A stretch of 64,000 nucleotides of DNA, taken from contig NZ_CBDDIE010000003.1 of NCBI RefSeq assembly GCF_965228805.1, positions 1,612,001-1,676,000 of the forward strand, written 5' to 3'. Shown in pieces: positions 18,262 through 26,644 of this stretch (position 1 is its first letter; every line of letters begins with the position of its first letter). Both the position numbers and the translations under genes were made by a program. The notes under the pieces were generated by a model, which ran no database searches, had not been told where the DNA came from, and saw only the letters and a program-made list of their open reading frames with translations. The DNA is from JASBTN01 sp965228805. GTDB taxonomy: Bacteria > Pseudomonadota > Alphaproteobacteria > Rhodobacterales > Rhodobacteraceae.

Positions 18262-19449
18262 ATGACCCCCCTTGCAACGGAATATGTCGGTGAAAAGGGG
18301 GCACTGTTCCGACTGGCCCTGAAGACGAGTGTGCTGACGGTTCTCACGCTCGGCTTCTACCGGTTCTGGATGAAGACCCGGCTCAGGCGCTATTACTGGA
18401 GCGCGATCCGCCCCGGTGGCGCGCCGCTGGAATACACCGGTCAGCCGCTGGAGAAACTGCTGGGCTTCCTGGTCGCGGTGGTGATCATGGCCTTCTATAT
18501 CGGGGTCGTGAACCTGATCCTGATGTTTGTCAGCTTCTCGCTATTCCAGGGCAATATCACGGCCTATGCGCTGAGCTTCGTCGGCGTGCTGCCGATCATC
18601 TTCTTCGCCCAATATCGCGCGCGACGCTATATCCTGGCCCGCACCCGCTGGCGCGGCATTCGCTTCGGGCTGGAACCCGGTGCCTGGGGCTATGCCTGGC
18701 GCGCAGCGCTTTACTGGGCGCTGGCGATCGTGTCGCTGGGGCTGCTTTACCCGCTCAAGGCCTTCCGGCTTGAGAAATACCGCGTGGACCGCACACATTT
18801 CGGGTCGGCCCGGTTCGAACAGACGGGCAGCTGGAAGGACCTCTATCCGGCGATGAAGCACCTGCTGTGGAATGGTGTGATCTTTGCGGTGCTCATGGCA
18901 ATTGGCGTGGCGAATGGCATGAGTTCCGTTCTGTTCTACCTGATCATTGGTCTGCCCTGGGGTGTCTATGGCCTGGCCTATTGGCAGGCCGGAAGCTTCC
19001 GCATCCTGGCCGAGGGCAAACGTCTGGACGGTCTCAAGTTTCAGTCAAGCCCGCGGAGTGGCCGGATCTTCGGCATCTGGATGCTTGGCGGGCTTCTGAT
19101 CCAGCTGTGCATGACGGCGCTGCTGGTTGGGTTTCTCTTTGCGATCGTGATGGCCCTGTTCGGGGTTGGTGTGATCGGCGGTGGCGGCTCCTGGGATCTG
19201 GAGACCCAGTTGGCCCGCCAACCCGCCTGGGTTCAGATCCTGGTCGGCATAGTGGGCTATTTCTCGATCTTCCTGACATGGTCCGTGCTGCGTCAGGTGT
19301 TTTTCACCCTGCCGCTGATCAAACATTTCGCCGAGGAAACCGCTTTGCTGAACCCCGAGGCGCTGGGCGCGATCGACCAGCGCGCGAGGGATGAGTTTGC
19401 CGAGGCCGAAGGCTTTGCCGACGCCCTGGATGTGGGGGCCGCGCTATGA
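18262..19449 (+). CDS. DUF898 (YjgN-like) membrane protein
   Basis: A 395-aa polytopic inner-membrane protein, with about six or seven hydrophobic segments separated by basic loops. The repeated TLGFYRFWMKTRLRRYYW / KAFRLEKYRVDRTHFG motif is characteristic of DUF898/YjgN. It begins 3 nt after the parC stop and its end overlaps the peptidase gene by 4 nt (ATGA). Function is unknown. Confidence 0.85.
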   Translation: MTPLATEYVGEKGALFRLALKTSVLTVLTLGFYRFWMKTRLRRYYWSAIRPGGAPLEYTGQPLEKLLGFLVAVVIMAFYIGVVNLILMFVSFSLFQGNITAYALSFVGVLPIIFFAQYRARRYILARTRWRGIRFGLEPGAWGYAWRAALYWALAIVSLGLLYPLKAFRLEKYRVDRTHFGSARFEQTGSWKDLYPAMKHLLWNGVIFAVLMAIGVANGMSSVLFYLIIGLPWGVYGLAYWQAGSFRILAEGKRLDGLKFQSSPRSGRIFGIWMLGGLLIQLCMTALLVGFLFAIVMALFGVGVIGGGGSWDLETQLARQPAWVQILVGIVGYFSIFLTWSVLRQVFFTLPLIKHFAEETALLNPEALGAIDQRARDEFAEAEGFADALDVGAAL

Positions 19450-20801
19450 GCGAGATCATCCTGCCCGAACCGCCGCCCCCGCCGCCGTCCGAGCCGCCCA
19501 GGCCCGAACCGCCCGACCGCAACCGGCTGTTTGCCTGGTATGTGGATGGCAACGATGCGCGCTGGCAGCGGGTTGAGGTTGGCCTGGCCACGCCCAAGGG
19601 CGGCACCCGCCCGGACCGGCTGCGCTTGACCCTGCCCGATGGCAGCCGGTTGGACTGGCCGCTGGAGGATCTGCGCGCGCTGAAGGATCAGGCGGGGGCG
19701 AAGGCCTCTATCGTGCTGCGGCTCGAGGGCAAGGATCCTGCCCGGCTGATGCTGCGCGGGCCCGAGATCGTGGCCCATATCCGCCACATTGCGCCCAATC
19801 TGGAACGCCGCCCGCCGGCCGAGAACCTGGGTCGCCTGATGAAATGGTCGGTGGCCGCCGTGGCCTCGGTCGCGCTGATCATCTTCGGCCTGGTGCCGGT
19901 GCTGGCCACGCAGCTGGCGACCCTGCTGCCGCCCGAGGGGGAAAAGGCGCTGGGCGATGCGACGTTGAACCAGATCCGCGTGGCGCTGAACGAGTTCGGC
20001 ACCACCCCGCTGCCCGCCTGTTCCAGCCCCGAGGGCGATGCGGCGCTGCAGGCCATGCGCACCAGGCTGAATGCGGAAGAGGACCTGCCCTATCCCTTGC
20101 AACTCCACGTGTTGGACCACGAGATGGTCAACGCCTTCGCCCTGCCGGGCGGGCATGTGATCCTGTTCCGGGGACTGATCGAAGAGGCCGAAAGCCCGGA
20201 TGAGGTTGCCGCCGTACTGGCTCATGAAATCGGCCATGTCGCCCACCGCGACCCCACCCGCGGCGCGCTGCGCACGGCGGGTTCGATCGGGGTTCTGGGC
20301 CTGCTGTTTGGTGATTTTGCAGGCGGCACCGTGGTCCTGATGATGGCGCAGAGCCTGATCAACGCGAATTACTCCCAGGCGGCCGAGGCCCGCGCGGATG
20401 AGTTCGCCCATGAGGTGCTGACCAATGCCGAGGTCAACCCGGCCGCCCTGGGCCACATGTTCGAACGCTTGCGCGAGAAATATGGCGATGCCGAAGGGAT
20501 CGTCGCCCATTTCGCCTCCCACCCCACGCATGAGGAACGCATCCAGGCGGCGTTGGAGGCCGAAGCGGTGGCCGGGATTACCGCGACGCCGGTGATTTCG
20601 GACAGTGACTGGCAAGCTCTGCGTGGGATTTGCGGTGATGCCCCGCGTCGAACCTTCGAAGAGATCGGGCGCGAGATCGGCGAGATCCTTGAGGGGGCCG
20701 GTGAAGCCCCCGACAAAGGGGGCAAGGGCCAGGCCGAGGGGGCACCTGTCGATAGCGGCGCGCAAACGGGCAATGGCGCCGAGGGTGGATCGAAGAAGTG
20801 A
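19446..20801 (+). CDS. M48 family zinc metalloprotease
   Basis: A 451-aa membrane-anchored peptidase. A Pro-rich N-terminus and a cytosolic beta domain are followed by one TM (about 138-160). The catalytic domain has HEIGH at 260-264 and a downstream E in EARADEFA as third zinc ligand. The tail is Gly/Glu-rich. This layout (DUF898 gene overlapping an M48 gene) suggests the two act together in membrane-protein quality control; that is inference from context. Confidence 0.87.
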   Translation: MSEIILPEPPPPPPSEPPRPEPPDRNRLFAWYVDGNDARWQRVEVGLATPKGGTRPDRLRLTLPDGSRLDWPLEDLRALKDQAGAKASIVLRLEGKDPARLMLRGPEIVAHIRHIAPNLERRPPAENLGRLMKWSVAAVASVALIIFGLVPVLATQLATLLPPEGEKALGDATLNQIRVALNEFGTTPLPACSSPEGDAALQAMRTRLNAEEDLPYPLQLHVLDHEMVNAFALPGGHVILFRGLIEEAESPDEVAAVLAHEIGHVAHRDPTRGALRTAGSIGVLGLLFGDFAGGTVVLMMAQSLINANYSQAAEARADEFAHEVLTNAEVNPAALGHMFERLREKYGDAEGIVAHFASHPTHEERIQAALEAEAVAGITATPVISDSDWQALRGICGDAPRRTFEEIGREIGEILEGAGEAPDKGGKGQAEGAPVDSGAQTGNGAEGGSKK

Positions 20802-20813
20802 TCAGCGGGATAA

Positions 20814-22172
20814 TCAGGCCGGGCTGACCTTGAGCCAGACCCCGCCCGCAGGCCGCAGGCTCAGCACCATCTCGGGGCGCGGATCGCGGCCGGGTATCGC
20901 TTCGAACCGATACCGCGCAAGCAGGGTCGAGAGGATGATCACCGCCTCCTGCATTGCAAAGCTCATGCCGATGCAGACCCGTGGCCCGGTGCCGAAGGGC
21001 AGGTATTGGAACGGCGGGATGGCGCGCCGGTCTTCGAACCGGTCCGGGTCGAACCGATCCGGATCCTCCCACAGCTCGCGGTTCCGGTGCAGCGCGTAGA
21101 TCGGCAGCATGACCGTGTCGCCCACGCGTATCTCGCGGTCGCGCAGCTGGTCGGGGGCCAAGGCCGTGCGGGTCAGCAGGGCGGCGGGCGGATAAAGCCG
21201 CATCGCCTCGTCGATGATCTGACGGATATAGGGCAGGGCGGGCACGTGTTCCATCGTCGCGCAGCGGTCGCCCAGCACGTCGCGTGCCTGAGCCCGGGCG
21301 CGGGTCTGCACCGCGGGGTCGAAGGCCAGCAGGTAGAGCGACCAGGACAGCGCCAGTGCAGTGGTCTCATGCCCCGCCACCAGAAAGGTCAGCACATTGT
21401 CGCGCAGCTCCTCCGTGGTCATGCGGCGGCCGGTGTCGGGGTCTTCCGAGGCCATCAGCATGTCCAGCAGGTCCGGGCTGTCCACCTGCATCTCACGCCG
21501 TGCCTCGATGGCGGCAACGGCAGCGGTTTTCAGGCGCTTGAGGTCGCTGCCCACCATCAGCCGGGCCAGGCGTGGCACCCATTCCGGCAGGCCCAGGAAA
21601 TCGAACAGTGACACCCGCCCGGCGCCCGCCAGATACCGTTCGATGGCACGGCGGGCGAGGTCATGCGGGATGCCGTCATTATGCGAGAAACAGACCTGGC
21701 CGATCACGTCGAAGGCGGTCAGCAGCATCTGGTCGGCCATGTCGAGTTCTGCAGCCGGGGTGCCGTCCAGCGCGGCATCGAGCCGCGCGGATACGGCCTG
21801 GGCCGCGCGGGTCATCACCGGGCCGAGTGTCTCGACGTTGCGGCGGGAAAACACCGGGGCCGCGGCGCGCCTCTGCCAGCGCCAGTGATCGCCGTCCGAG
21901 GTGAACAGACCCCGCCCGATGGCCGGGCGCAGGATCGCGCCGACCTCAGGCGATTTCGGATATTGATCGACCCGATCCCGCAGGATCATGCGCAGGCTTT
22001 CCGGGTCCTGCACCATGTGAAACCGCCGCACCACCTTGCCAGAGACGATGGGCTGTTTCAGGCACAGTGCCGGGATGATTGCCAGCGCGTTCCGGCGTGC
22101 TTCGGCCAGCACACGCAGAAAGCCGCGTTCGCGGGTCGACAGGGTTACGGAGACAGGCAGGCTGGCGTGCAT
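20814..22172 (-). CDS. cytochrome P450
   Basis: A 452-aa soluble-type P450. The I-helix oxygen-binding motif is AGHETTA, the K-helix ExxR is EAMR, and the heme-thiolate loop is FGTGPRVCIG near the C-terminus. ATG 22172 follows AAGGAGG at a good distance. The substrate is unknown; the sequence resembles bacterial CYP fatty-acid/terpene hydroxylase types. No ferredoxin or reductase gene adjoins it. Its 3' end lies 12 nt from the convergent M48 gene end. Confidence 0.93.
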   Translation of the reverse strand: MHASLPVSVTLSTRERGFLRVLAEARRNALAIIPALCLKQPIVSGKVVRRFHMVQDPESLRMILRDRVDQYPKSPEVGAILRPAIGRGLFTSDGDHWRWQRRAAAPVFSRRNVETLGPVMTRAAQAVSARLDAALDGTPAAELDMADQMLLTAFDVIGQVCFSHNDGIPHDLARRAIERYLAGAGRVSLFDFLGLPEWVPRLARLMVGSDLKRLKTAAVAAIEARREMQVDSPDLLDMLMASEDPDTGRRMTTEELRDNVLTFLVAGHETTALALSWSLYLLAFDPAVQTRARAQARDVLGDRCATMEHVPALPYIRQIIDEAMRLYPPAALLTRTALAPDQLRDREIRVGDTVMLPIYALHRNRELWEDPDRFDPDRFEDRRAIPPFQYLPFGTGPRVCIGMSFAMQEAVIILSTLLARYRFEAIPGRDPRPEMVLSLRPAGGVWLKVSPA

Positions 22173-22299
22173 CGGGGCTCCTCCTTGGGGCAGTCTATGC
22201 GCGTGGGCGCGCCCAGAGCAATGATCGCGCACATCACACATTTGCGCTGGACGGCAGGGCGCGCTATTCCTGCCCTGACCGATCGAGGGGGAGTTTTCC

Positions 22300-22947
22300 A
22301 TGTATCGTTTTCTGGCCGCGCTGGCGCTGCTCGTCACTCTGAGCGCCTGTGGAGATTTCAAGGACCTGCAGGAGGCGCCCGAACCGATGGGAGATTTCCT
22401 GCTGGGCCACAATATCGTTGTGGCACCGGACCCGGTGCCGGGGCCGCTGACCCGCCCGGCCACGGAAGAGGAGTGGCAGGAAAGCATCACCGCCGCGATC
22501 GACGAGCGTTTTGGTCGCTATGATGGCGATCACTACTATCACATCGCGGTCAAGGTCGAAGGCTTCGTGCTGGCCCTGCCGGGTATCCCCTTGGTGGCAA
22601 ACCCGAAATCCGTTATGATCGCCGGTGTGACGATCTGGGATGATGAGACCCAGAGCAAGATCAATGAAGAGCCCAAACGCTTCACCGTGTTCGAACGTGC
22701 CTCGCCCGAGACCTTCCTGTCGTCGGGCCTGACCCAGAACCGCCACACCCAGCGGCGCAACCTGGCGCGCAATCTGGCCAAGAAGATCCATGCCTGGATG
22801 CTGAAACACCCCGAGTGGTTCGGTGGCGAGCCGATCGAAGGCCTGGTGGAAGAGGAAGAGCCCGAGATTGACCTGTCCACCGTGAACGTGCCGGTCGATC
22901 CGGAAACCGGCGAACCGATCACGGATCCGGCCGAAACCGGGTCATAA
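22300..22947 (+). CDS. putative lipoprotein
   Basis: A 215-aa protein with a lipoprotein signal peptide: lipobox LSAC gives a lipidated Cys at residue 17. The mature part has no recognised domain; the C-terminus is acidic (EEEEPEIDL). GGGGGAG precedes the ATG. Probably in the cell envelope. Divergent from the P450 gene. Confidence 0.7.
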   Translation: MYRFLAALALLVTLSACGDFKDLQEAPEPMGDFLLGHNIVVAPDPVPGPLTRPATEEEWQESITAAIDERFGRYDGDHYYHIAVKVEGFVLALPGIPLVANPKSVMIAGVTIWDDETQSKINEEPKRFTVFERASPETFLSSGLTQNRHTQRRNLARNLAKKIHAWMLKHPEWFGGEPIEGLVEEEEPEIDLSTVNVPVDPETGEPITDPAETGS

Positions 22948-22992
22948 CCCCCTTCACAAGACGGTTAGAGGCGGGCTGACGGCAAGTCTCGC

Positions 22993-23021
22993 TTGATTTT
23001 CCCCGCGCAAAGAAGTAACGA
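22993..23021 (+). promoter_or_regulatory. candidate promoter of tuf copy 1
   Basis: TTGATT (22993-22998), a 17-nt spacer, then TAACGA (23016-23021). The -10 match is moderate. It lies about 60 nt before the tuf ATG, after the lipoprotein gene stop. Confidence 0.45.
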
Positions 23022-23080
23022 GCGCGCGATGATGAACTGGGCTCTCCCGGGCCCCCCAACAGACAAGGCTTACAAGGCGT

Positions 23081-24256
23081 ATGGCTAAGGAAAAGTTTGA
23101 ACGCGGCAAACCGCACTGCAACATCGGCACGATTGGTCACGTTGACCACGGCAAGACGACCCTGACCGCTGCGATCACCAAGTATTTCGGTGACTTCAAG
23201 GCCTATGACCAGATTGACGGCGCGCCGGAAGAGAAGGCTCGCGGCATCACGATCTCGACCGCGCACGTGGAATACGAGACCGAGGCGCGTCACTACGCCC
23301 ACGTCGACTGCCCCGGCCACGCCGACTACGTGAAGAACATGATCACCGGTGCCGCCCAGATGGACGGCGCGATCCTGGTTGTGAACGCTGCCGACGGCCC
23401 GATGCCGCAGACCCGCGAGCACATCCTCTTGGGTCGTCAGGTCGGCATCCCGGCCATGGTCGTCTTCATGAACAAGGTTGACCAGGTCGACGACGAAGAG
23501 CTGCTGGAGCTGGTGGAAATGGAAGTCCGCGAGCTGCTGTCCGAGTACGAATTCCCGGGCGACGATATTCCGATCATCGCGGGTTCGGCCCTGGCCGCGA
23601 TGGAAGGCAACAACCCGGAGATCGGCGAAGAGAAGATCAAGGAGCTGATGGCGGCTGTTGACAGCTACATCCCGCAGCCGGAACGCGCCGTGGACGGCGA
23701 CTTCCTGATGCCGATCGAAGACGTGTTCTCGATCTCGGGCCGCGGCACCGTTGTGACCGGTCGTGTCGAACGTGGCGTGATCAATGTTGGCGACGAGATC
23801 GAAATCGTCGGCATCAAGGACACTTCGAAGACCACCTGCACCGGCGTGGAAATGTTCCGCAAGCTGCTGGATCGTGGTGAAGCCGGCGACAACATCGGCG
23901 CGCTGCTGCGCGGTGTGGATCGCGACTCGGTCGAGCGCGGCCAGGTGCTGTGCAAGCCGGGTTCGGTGAACCCGCACACCAAGTTCGAAGCCGAGGTCTA
24001 CATCCTGACCAAGGAAGAAGGCGGTCGTCACACCCCGTTCTTCGCGAACTACCGTCCGCAGTTCTACTTCCGCACCACCGACGTGACCGGCACCGTGACC
24101 CTGCCGGAAGGCACCGAGATGGTGATGCCGGGCGACAACCTGAAGTTCGACGTCGAACTGATCGCCCCGATCGCGATGGAAGAAAAACTGCGCTTCGCCA
24201 TCCGCGAAGGCGGCCGCACCGTCGGTTCGGGCGTGGTTTCCAAAATCATTGAGTAA
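23081..24256 (+). CDS. tuf: elongation factor Tu, copy 1
   Basis: A 391-aa GTPase that delivers aminoacyl-tRNA to the ribosome. G1 is GHVDHGKT, G3 is DCPGHADY and G4 is NKVD; beta-barrel domains 2 and 3 follow. The protein is identical to copy 2 at 51674-52849; the DNA differs at only a handful of synonymous sites. This copy is monocistronic, outside the str operon, and is followed by the same 3' UTR and terminator as copy 2. Confidence 0.97.
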   Translation: MAKEKFERGKPHCNIGTIGHVDHGKTTLTAAITKYFGDFKAYDQIDGAPEEKARGITISTAHVEYETEARHYAHVDCPGHADYVKNMITGAAQMDGAILVVNAADGPMPQTREHILLGRQVGIPAMVVFMNKVDQVDDEELLELVEMEVRELLSEYEFPGDDIPIIAGSALAAMEGNNPEIGEEKIKELMAAVDSYIPQPERAVDGDFLMPIEDVFSISGRGTVVTGRVERGVINVGDEIEIVGIKDTSKTTCTGVEMFRKLLDRGEAGDNIGALLRGVDRDSVERGQVLCKPGSVNPHTKFEAEVYILTKEEGGRHTPFFANYRPQFYFRTTDVTGTVTLPEGTEMVMPGDNLKFDVELIAPIAMEEKLRFAIREGGRTVGSGVVSKIIE

Positions 24257-24404
24257 GGTCGAACTTTCGGCACGAAAGTTCTGGCCAGGCGACAGGGGCT
24301 TTCAAGCTCGCTTGAAAGCTCCCGAGAGCCAAGACGGTGAAGATCTAGCGAAGGGGCTGCCAAAAGGCGGCCCCTTTTGCTTTGAGTAAGGCACAACACC
24401 AGCA
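24257..24404 (+). repeat. tuf 3' UTR block shared with copy 2
   Basis: Homology between the tuf copies continues past the stop to AGCA at 24404 (52998 in copy 2). It contains hairpin 1 (GAACTTTC 24261-24268 / GAAAGTTC 24274-24281), hairpin 2 (GCTTTCAAG 24298-24306 / CTTGAAAGC 24311-24319) and the terminator. Divergence is slightly higher between hairpin 2 and the terminator. Confidence 0.85.
24351..24378 (+). terminator. terminator of tuf copy 1
   Basis: Stem AAGGGGCTGCC / GGCGGCCCCTT with one G-T pair and an AAAA loop, followed by TTTTGCTTT. Confidence 0.85.
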
Positions 24405-24538
24405 ACGCCTTTGCCGCCCTGTGCCCCAGCGGCTGGACCGTTGCCGACCTTGTCATCAAGCGCAACAAGCGCGGGGTGGCGAAGTTCCCGGGCGTTGCGC
24501 GAAATAGTCCCGACGGGTGGGGGGCAGCCGAATACAGG

Positions 24539-24572
24539 AAGGGCCGCCCCGGCGTGGGGCGGCCCTTTCTTT
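24539..24572. terminator. strong hairpin terminator
   Basis: AAGGGCCGCCCC-GGCGT-GGGGCGGCCCTT followed by TCTTTG; a perfect 12-bp stem. It could end plus-strand transcription or, read on the minus strand, serve the small gene at 24621-24845. Confidence 0.7.
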
Positions 24573-24573
24573 G

Positions 24574-24606
24574 TTACCACGCGCCTGGGAGAAGGGCGCG
24601 TGGTAA
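24574..24606 (-). terminator. 12-bp hairpin 3' of small secreted-protein gene
   Basis: TTACCACGCGCC (24574-24585) and GGCGCGTGGTAA (24595-24606) form a perfect stem with a 9-nt loop, starting 15 nt after the minus-strand gene stop. The minus strand then reads CAAAGAAAGG, so it lacks a T run and may be a processing or stabilising hairpin. Confidence 0.5.
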
Positions 24607-24620
24607 GGCTCGATCAGGGT

Positions 24621-24845
24621 TCATTTCAGGAAAGCACGTACCTTCTGGCGCTTTTCACCTTCGCTGTCGCCCGAATGGATGAAGTTCAGAATGATGCGCA
24701 CGTCAGTCGGCGACAGGGCTTCGGCTTCCACCTGCGAGACATAGCCGCGCAGCGCGCCAAGATCGGCCATCGAAACCGAGGTGGCATGGGCGGCGCCGGT
24801 CAGGGTCACGACGGCAAGGGTGGCGGTGGCGATGATGCGTTTCAT
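24621..24845 (-). CDS. small secreted hypothetical protein
   Basis: A 74-aa protein: MKRIIATATLAVVTLTGAAHA is a clear Sec signal peptide with AHA cleavage site, and the mature part is about 53 residues with no Cys. AAGGAA lies 8 nt before ATG 24845. It reads like the short periplasmic proteins common in Rhodobacterales; no function known. Confidence 0.65.
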   Translation of the reverse strand: MKRIIATATLAVVTLTGAAHATSVSMADLGALRGYVSQVEAEALSPTDVRIILNFIHSGDSEGEKRQKVRAFLK

Positions 24846-25210
24846 GTTGGGTTCCTTCGGTTGAGTGGCGGGTCGGGGGACCCGGTTTAGAACTTGTCTG
24901 TGCCGGGCTGTCTGTCCGACACCAATCAAGGTATGGGCGGATGGGCCGGGTTTGAAATCACGAAGCGATCCGCCCAGCTCACGCGCATGTGCCCTTGAAT
25001 TTATGGGCAGACGCACCGGGTGGGTTGGATGGGAAAAATGCGCAGAAATCCGGCCGATTGGGGCGGGGCTGGCCCCGGGTCAGTCTCACCGGGGCGCGAA
25101 CGGGATGTGAGAAACAGCGCAGATCACAAAGAAGTTTCCCGCGCTGGTTTCAGCGCTGTTTCAGCCATCGCTCCTTCGCGTGAACGGCCGTGACCGGTCA
25201 TGCGCCCCGT
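24846..25210. other. 365-nt gap without a supported gene
   Basis: No gene with a convincing start, Shine-Dalgarno or domain is seen. It contains a perfect 10-bp inverted repeat GAAACAGCGC (25111-25120) / GCGCTGTTTC (25153-25162) of unknown role. The promoter of the minus-strand gene at 24845 should lie at the left side of this gap. Confidence 0.5.
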
Positions 25211-25483
25211 TCAGACGTCGGGAACGACTCGCACCGCGACAAGATCGCCGGTCTCCACCCCGGCTTTGTGGCACTGCACCTGGGTTAGGTTGAAGAACCA
25301 AGCGTCCGAGCCCTTGCCCCAGGGGTGGATCTTGCGCGCAAAGGGGGCGCTGTCGTTCAGGGTGACCTGTGCCGAAAAGCTGGCGGTGGCCCCCGCCATC
25401 AACTCGGGTTTGATGACCACATAGCGCGGCAGGTCGTCCTGCTTGCGCAGGATCTTCGCGGTAAAGGTGATCGCCCCGACCAT
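25211..25483 (-). CDS. small DUF1905-like protein
   Basis: A 90-aa beta-rich protein. The opening FTAKILRKQDD, the middle PFARKIHPWGKG and the closing GVETGDLVAVRVVPD fit the DUF1905 barrel pattern, but I call this only tentatively. Its ATG overlaps the stop of the upstream methyltransferase-like gene (TGATG), so the two form an operon. Confidence 0.6.
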   Translation of the reverse strand: MVGAITFTAKILRKQDDLPRYVVIKPELMAGATASFSAQVTLNDSAPFARKIHPWGKGSDAWFFNLTQVQCHKAGVETGDLVAVRVVPDV

Positions 25484-26315
25484 CAGGCCGGGGACTGCAT
25501 CTTGAACGCTACCTCGCAGTCAGGGTTGGCTTTCATCGCCTGCACCGATTGCGCCAGCCGCTTGCCATAGCCCAGGCTGTCGCCCGCCTTGCGCGCCCGG
25601 CGCAGGGCCGAGAGGCGGGCGTTCGGCGTCATCCGGGCCACCTGGCCCGCCTCCAGCGCCGCCTCGTCAATCTGGCGCGTGTTCAGGAACACCACCGTGT
25701 CCTTGGGCGCAAAGGCGACTGGCGTGAACCAGTCTGCCATCGCTTCCATCTGCACCGGCACCCAAGGGGTACGCCAATGCAGGTAGTCCTGCTGGATCAC
25801 CAGGGATTTGCCGGGGATGAGTGCGGGAAAGAACTGCTGCGCCATGCGGTCCATCAAGGGCACCTTTTTCGAGGCATCCATGAACAGCAGCTCGATCGGC
25901 CCGCCGGACCAGCCGGTGTCCTGGATCTGGCCGGGGTGCAGCGTGATGCGGTCCTGCCAGGGGGCGAGCAGCTTGCGCACCAGGGGCAGGGTGTCCGTGC
26001 CTTCGAAGGGGGCGATGCCCGCAGGATAAAGCAGCCGTGCCTTCAGCGCCTCGTCACAGCCGAATCGGTCATAGGCATGCAGATGTGCGCGGCGCTTGCC
26101 CGCCGCCAAGCCTGCCGCCAGGCGCGCGGTCGATCCGCCAACGAAACAGCCCAGGTCGACCACGTCGCCGATATCCTCCATCCAGACCCCGGTCAGCAGG
26201 CATAAAGCGCCTGTTCCTCGTCCGCGAGCATGGTCGGCACCGCCGCCGTCGCCGCGAACCCTTCGATTTCGACGCTTTTCCACGGGGCTCCGTCAAACTC
26301 GGCACTGTCACGCAT
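25483..26315 (-). pseudogene. class I SAM methyltransferase-like gene, frameshifted
   Basis: Two open stretches join into one protein. From ATG 26315 the first 40 codons (MRDSAEFDGAPWKSVEI...) end at a TGA at 26195-26193. The next frame continues at once with LLTGVWMEDIGDVVDLGCFVGG, a motif I of a Rossmann methyltransferase, through to 25483. Adding one G (TGC TGA to TGG CTG) would restore YAWLTGVW. The body has AYDRFGCDE and LLFMDASKK motifs, like TylF/macrocin O-methyltransferase-type or glycan-linked methyltransferases. It may be a true pseudogene, a sequencing error, or translated from a later start. Confidence 0.72.
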
Positions 26316-26378
26316 GGTCAATTGGTCCTGCCTTCGAAAACTTTGTGAAGGCTAGCGGCCAAAGGGGCAGAAAGCCAC

Positions 26379-26407
26379 TTGAAAACCCCGCGCGCATGCC
26401 ATATTCG
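26379..26407 (+). promoter_or_regulatory. promoter of tRNA-Trp
   Basis: TTGAAA (26379-26384), 17-nt spacer, TATTCG (26402-26407), ending 13 nt before the mature tRNA. Confidence 0.75.
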
Positions 26408-26420
26408 GAAGCCCGGCTTT

Positions 26421-26496
26421 AGGGGTATAGCTCAGTTGGTAGAGCGACGGTCTCCAAAACCGTAGGTCCCGGGTTCGAACCCTGGTGCCCCTGCCA
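26421..26496 (+). tRNA. tRNA-Trp (CCA anticodon)
   Basis: A 76-nt cloverleaf. The acceptor stem AGGGGTA pairs with the 3' TGCCCCT, the D-loop region is AGCTCAGTTGGTAGAG, and the T-arm has GGTTCGAAC. Anticodon CCA is at 26454-26456, and the 3' CCA is encoded. A promoter lies immediately upstream. In many alphaproteobacteria tRNA-Trp sits between tuf and secE, as here. Confidence 0.97.
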
Positions 26497-26523
26497 AGCC
26501 ACCCTCCCGAACATGGATGTACC

Positions 26524-26547
26524 GGCAAGCCCCTTTGGGGCCTTGCC
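26524..26547 (+). terminator. hairpin 3' of tRNA-Trp
   Basis: GGCAAGCCCC-TTT-GGGGCCTTGCC, a stem with one bulge. It lacks a strong T run (CCCATTTCCC follows), so termination is only plausible. Confidence 0.5.
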
Positions 26548-26644
26548 CCCATTTCCCCCAAATTTTCCCGACGCTGCCACAAAGCCGCCCTGATTTCCCG
26601 GTCAGGTTGAGGCGCATTTACCCTGTCCGATCCGGAGCCTTGCC

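Larger units (their letters stand above)
24405..24620. other. gene-free stretch after tuf copy 1
   Basis: From 24405 to about 24538 I see no gene with a credible start; one short open stretch may be a decayed fragment. The rest holds the two hairpins at 24539-24606. Confidence 0.4.

Noticed and set aside
24405..24540. Short open stretch with SGWTVADLVIKRNKRG
   Set aside because: No start, no Shine-Dalgarno and no family; at most a decayed fragment.
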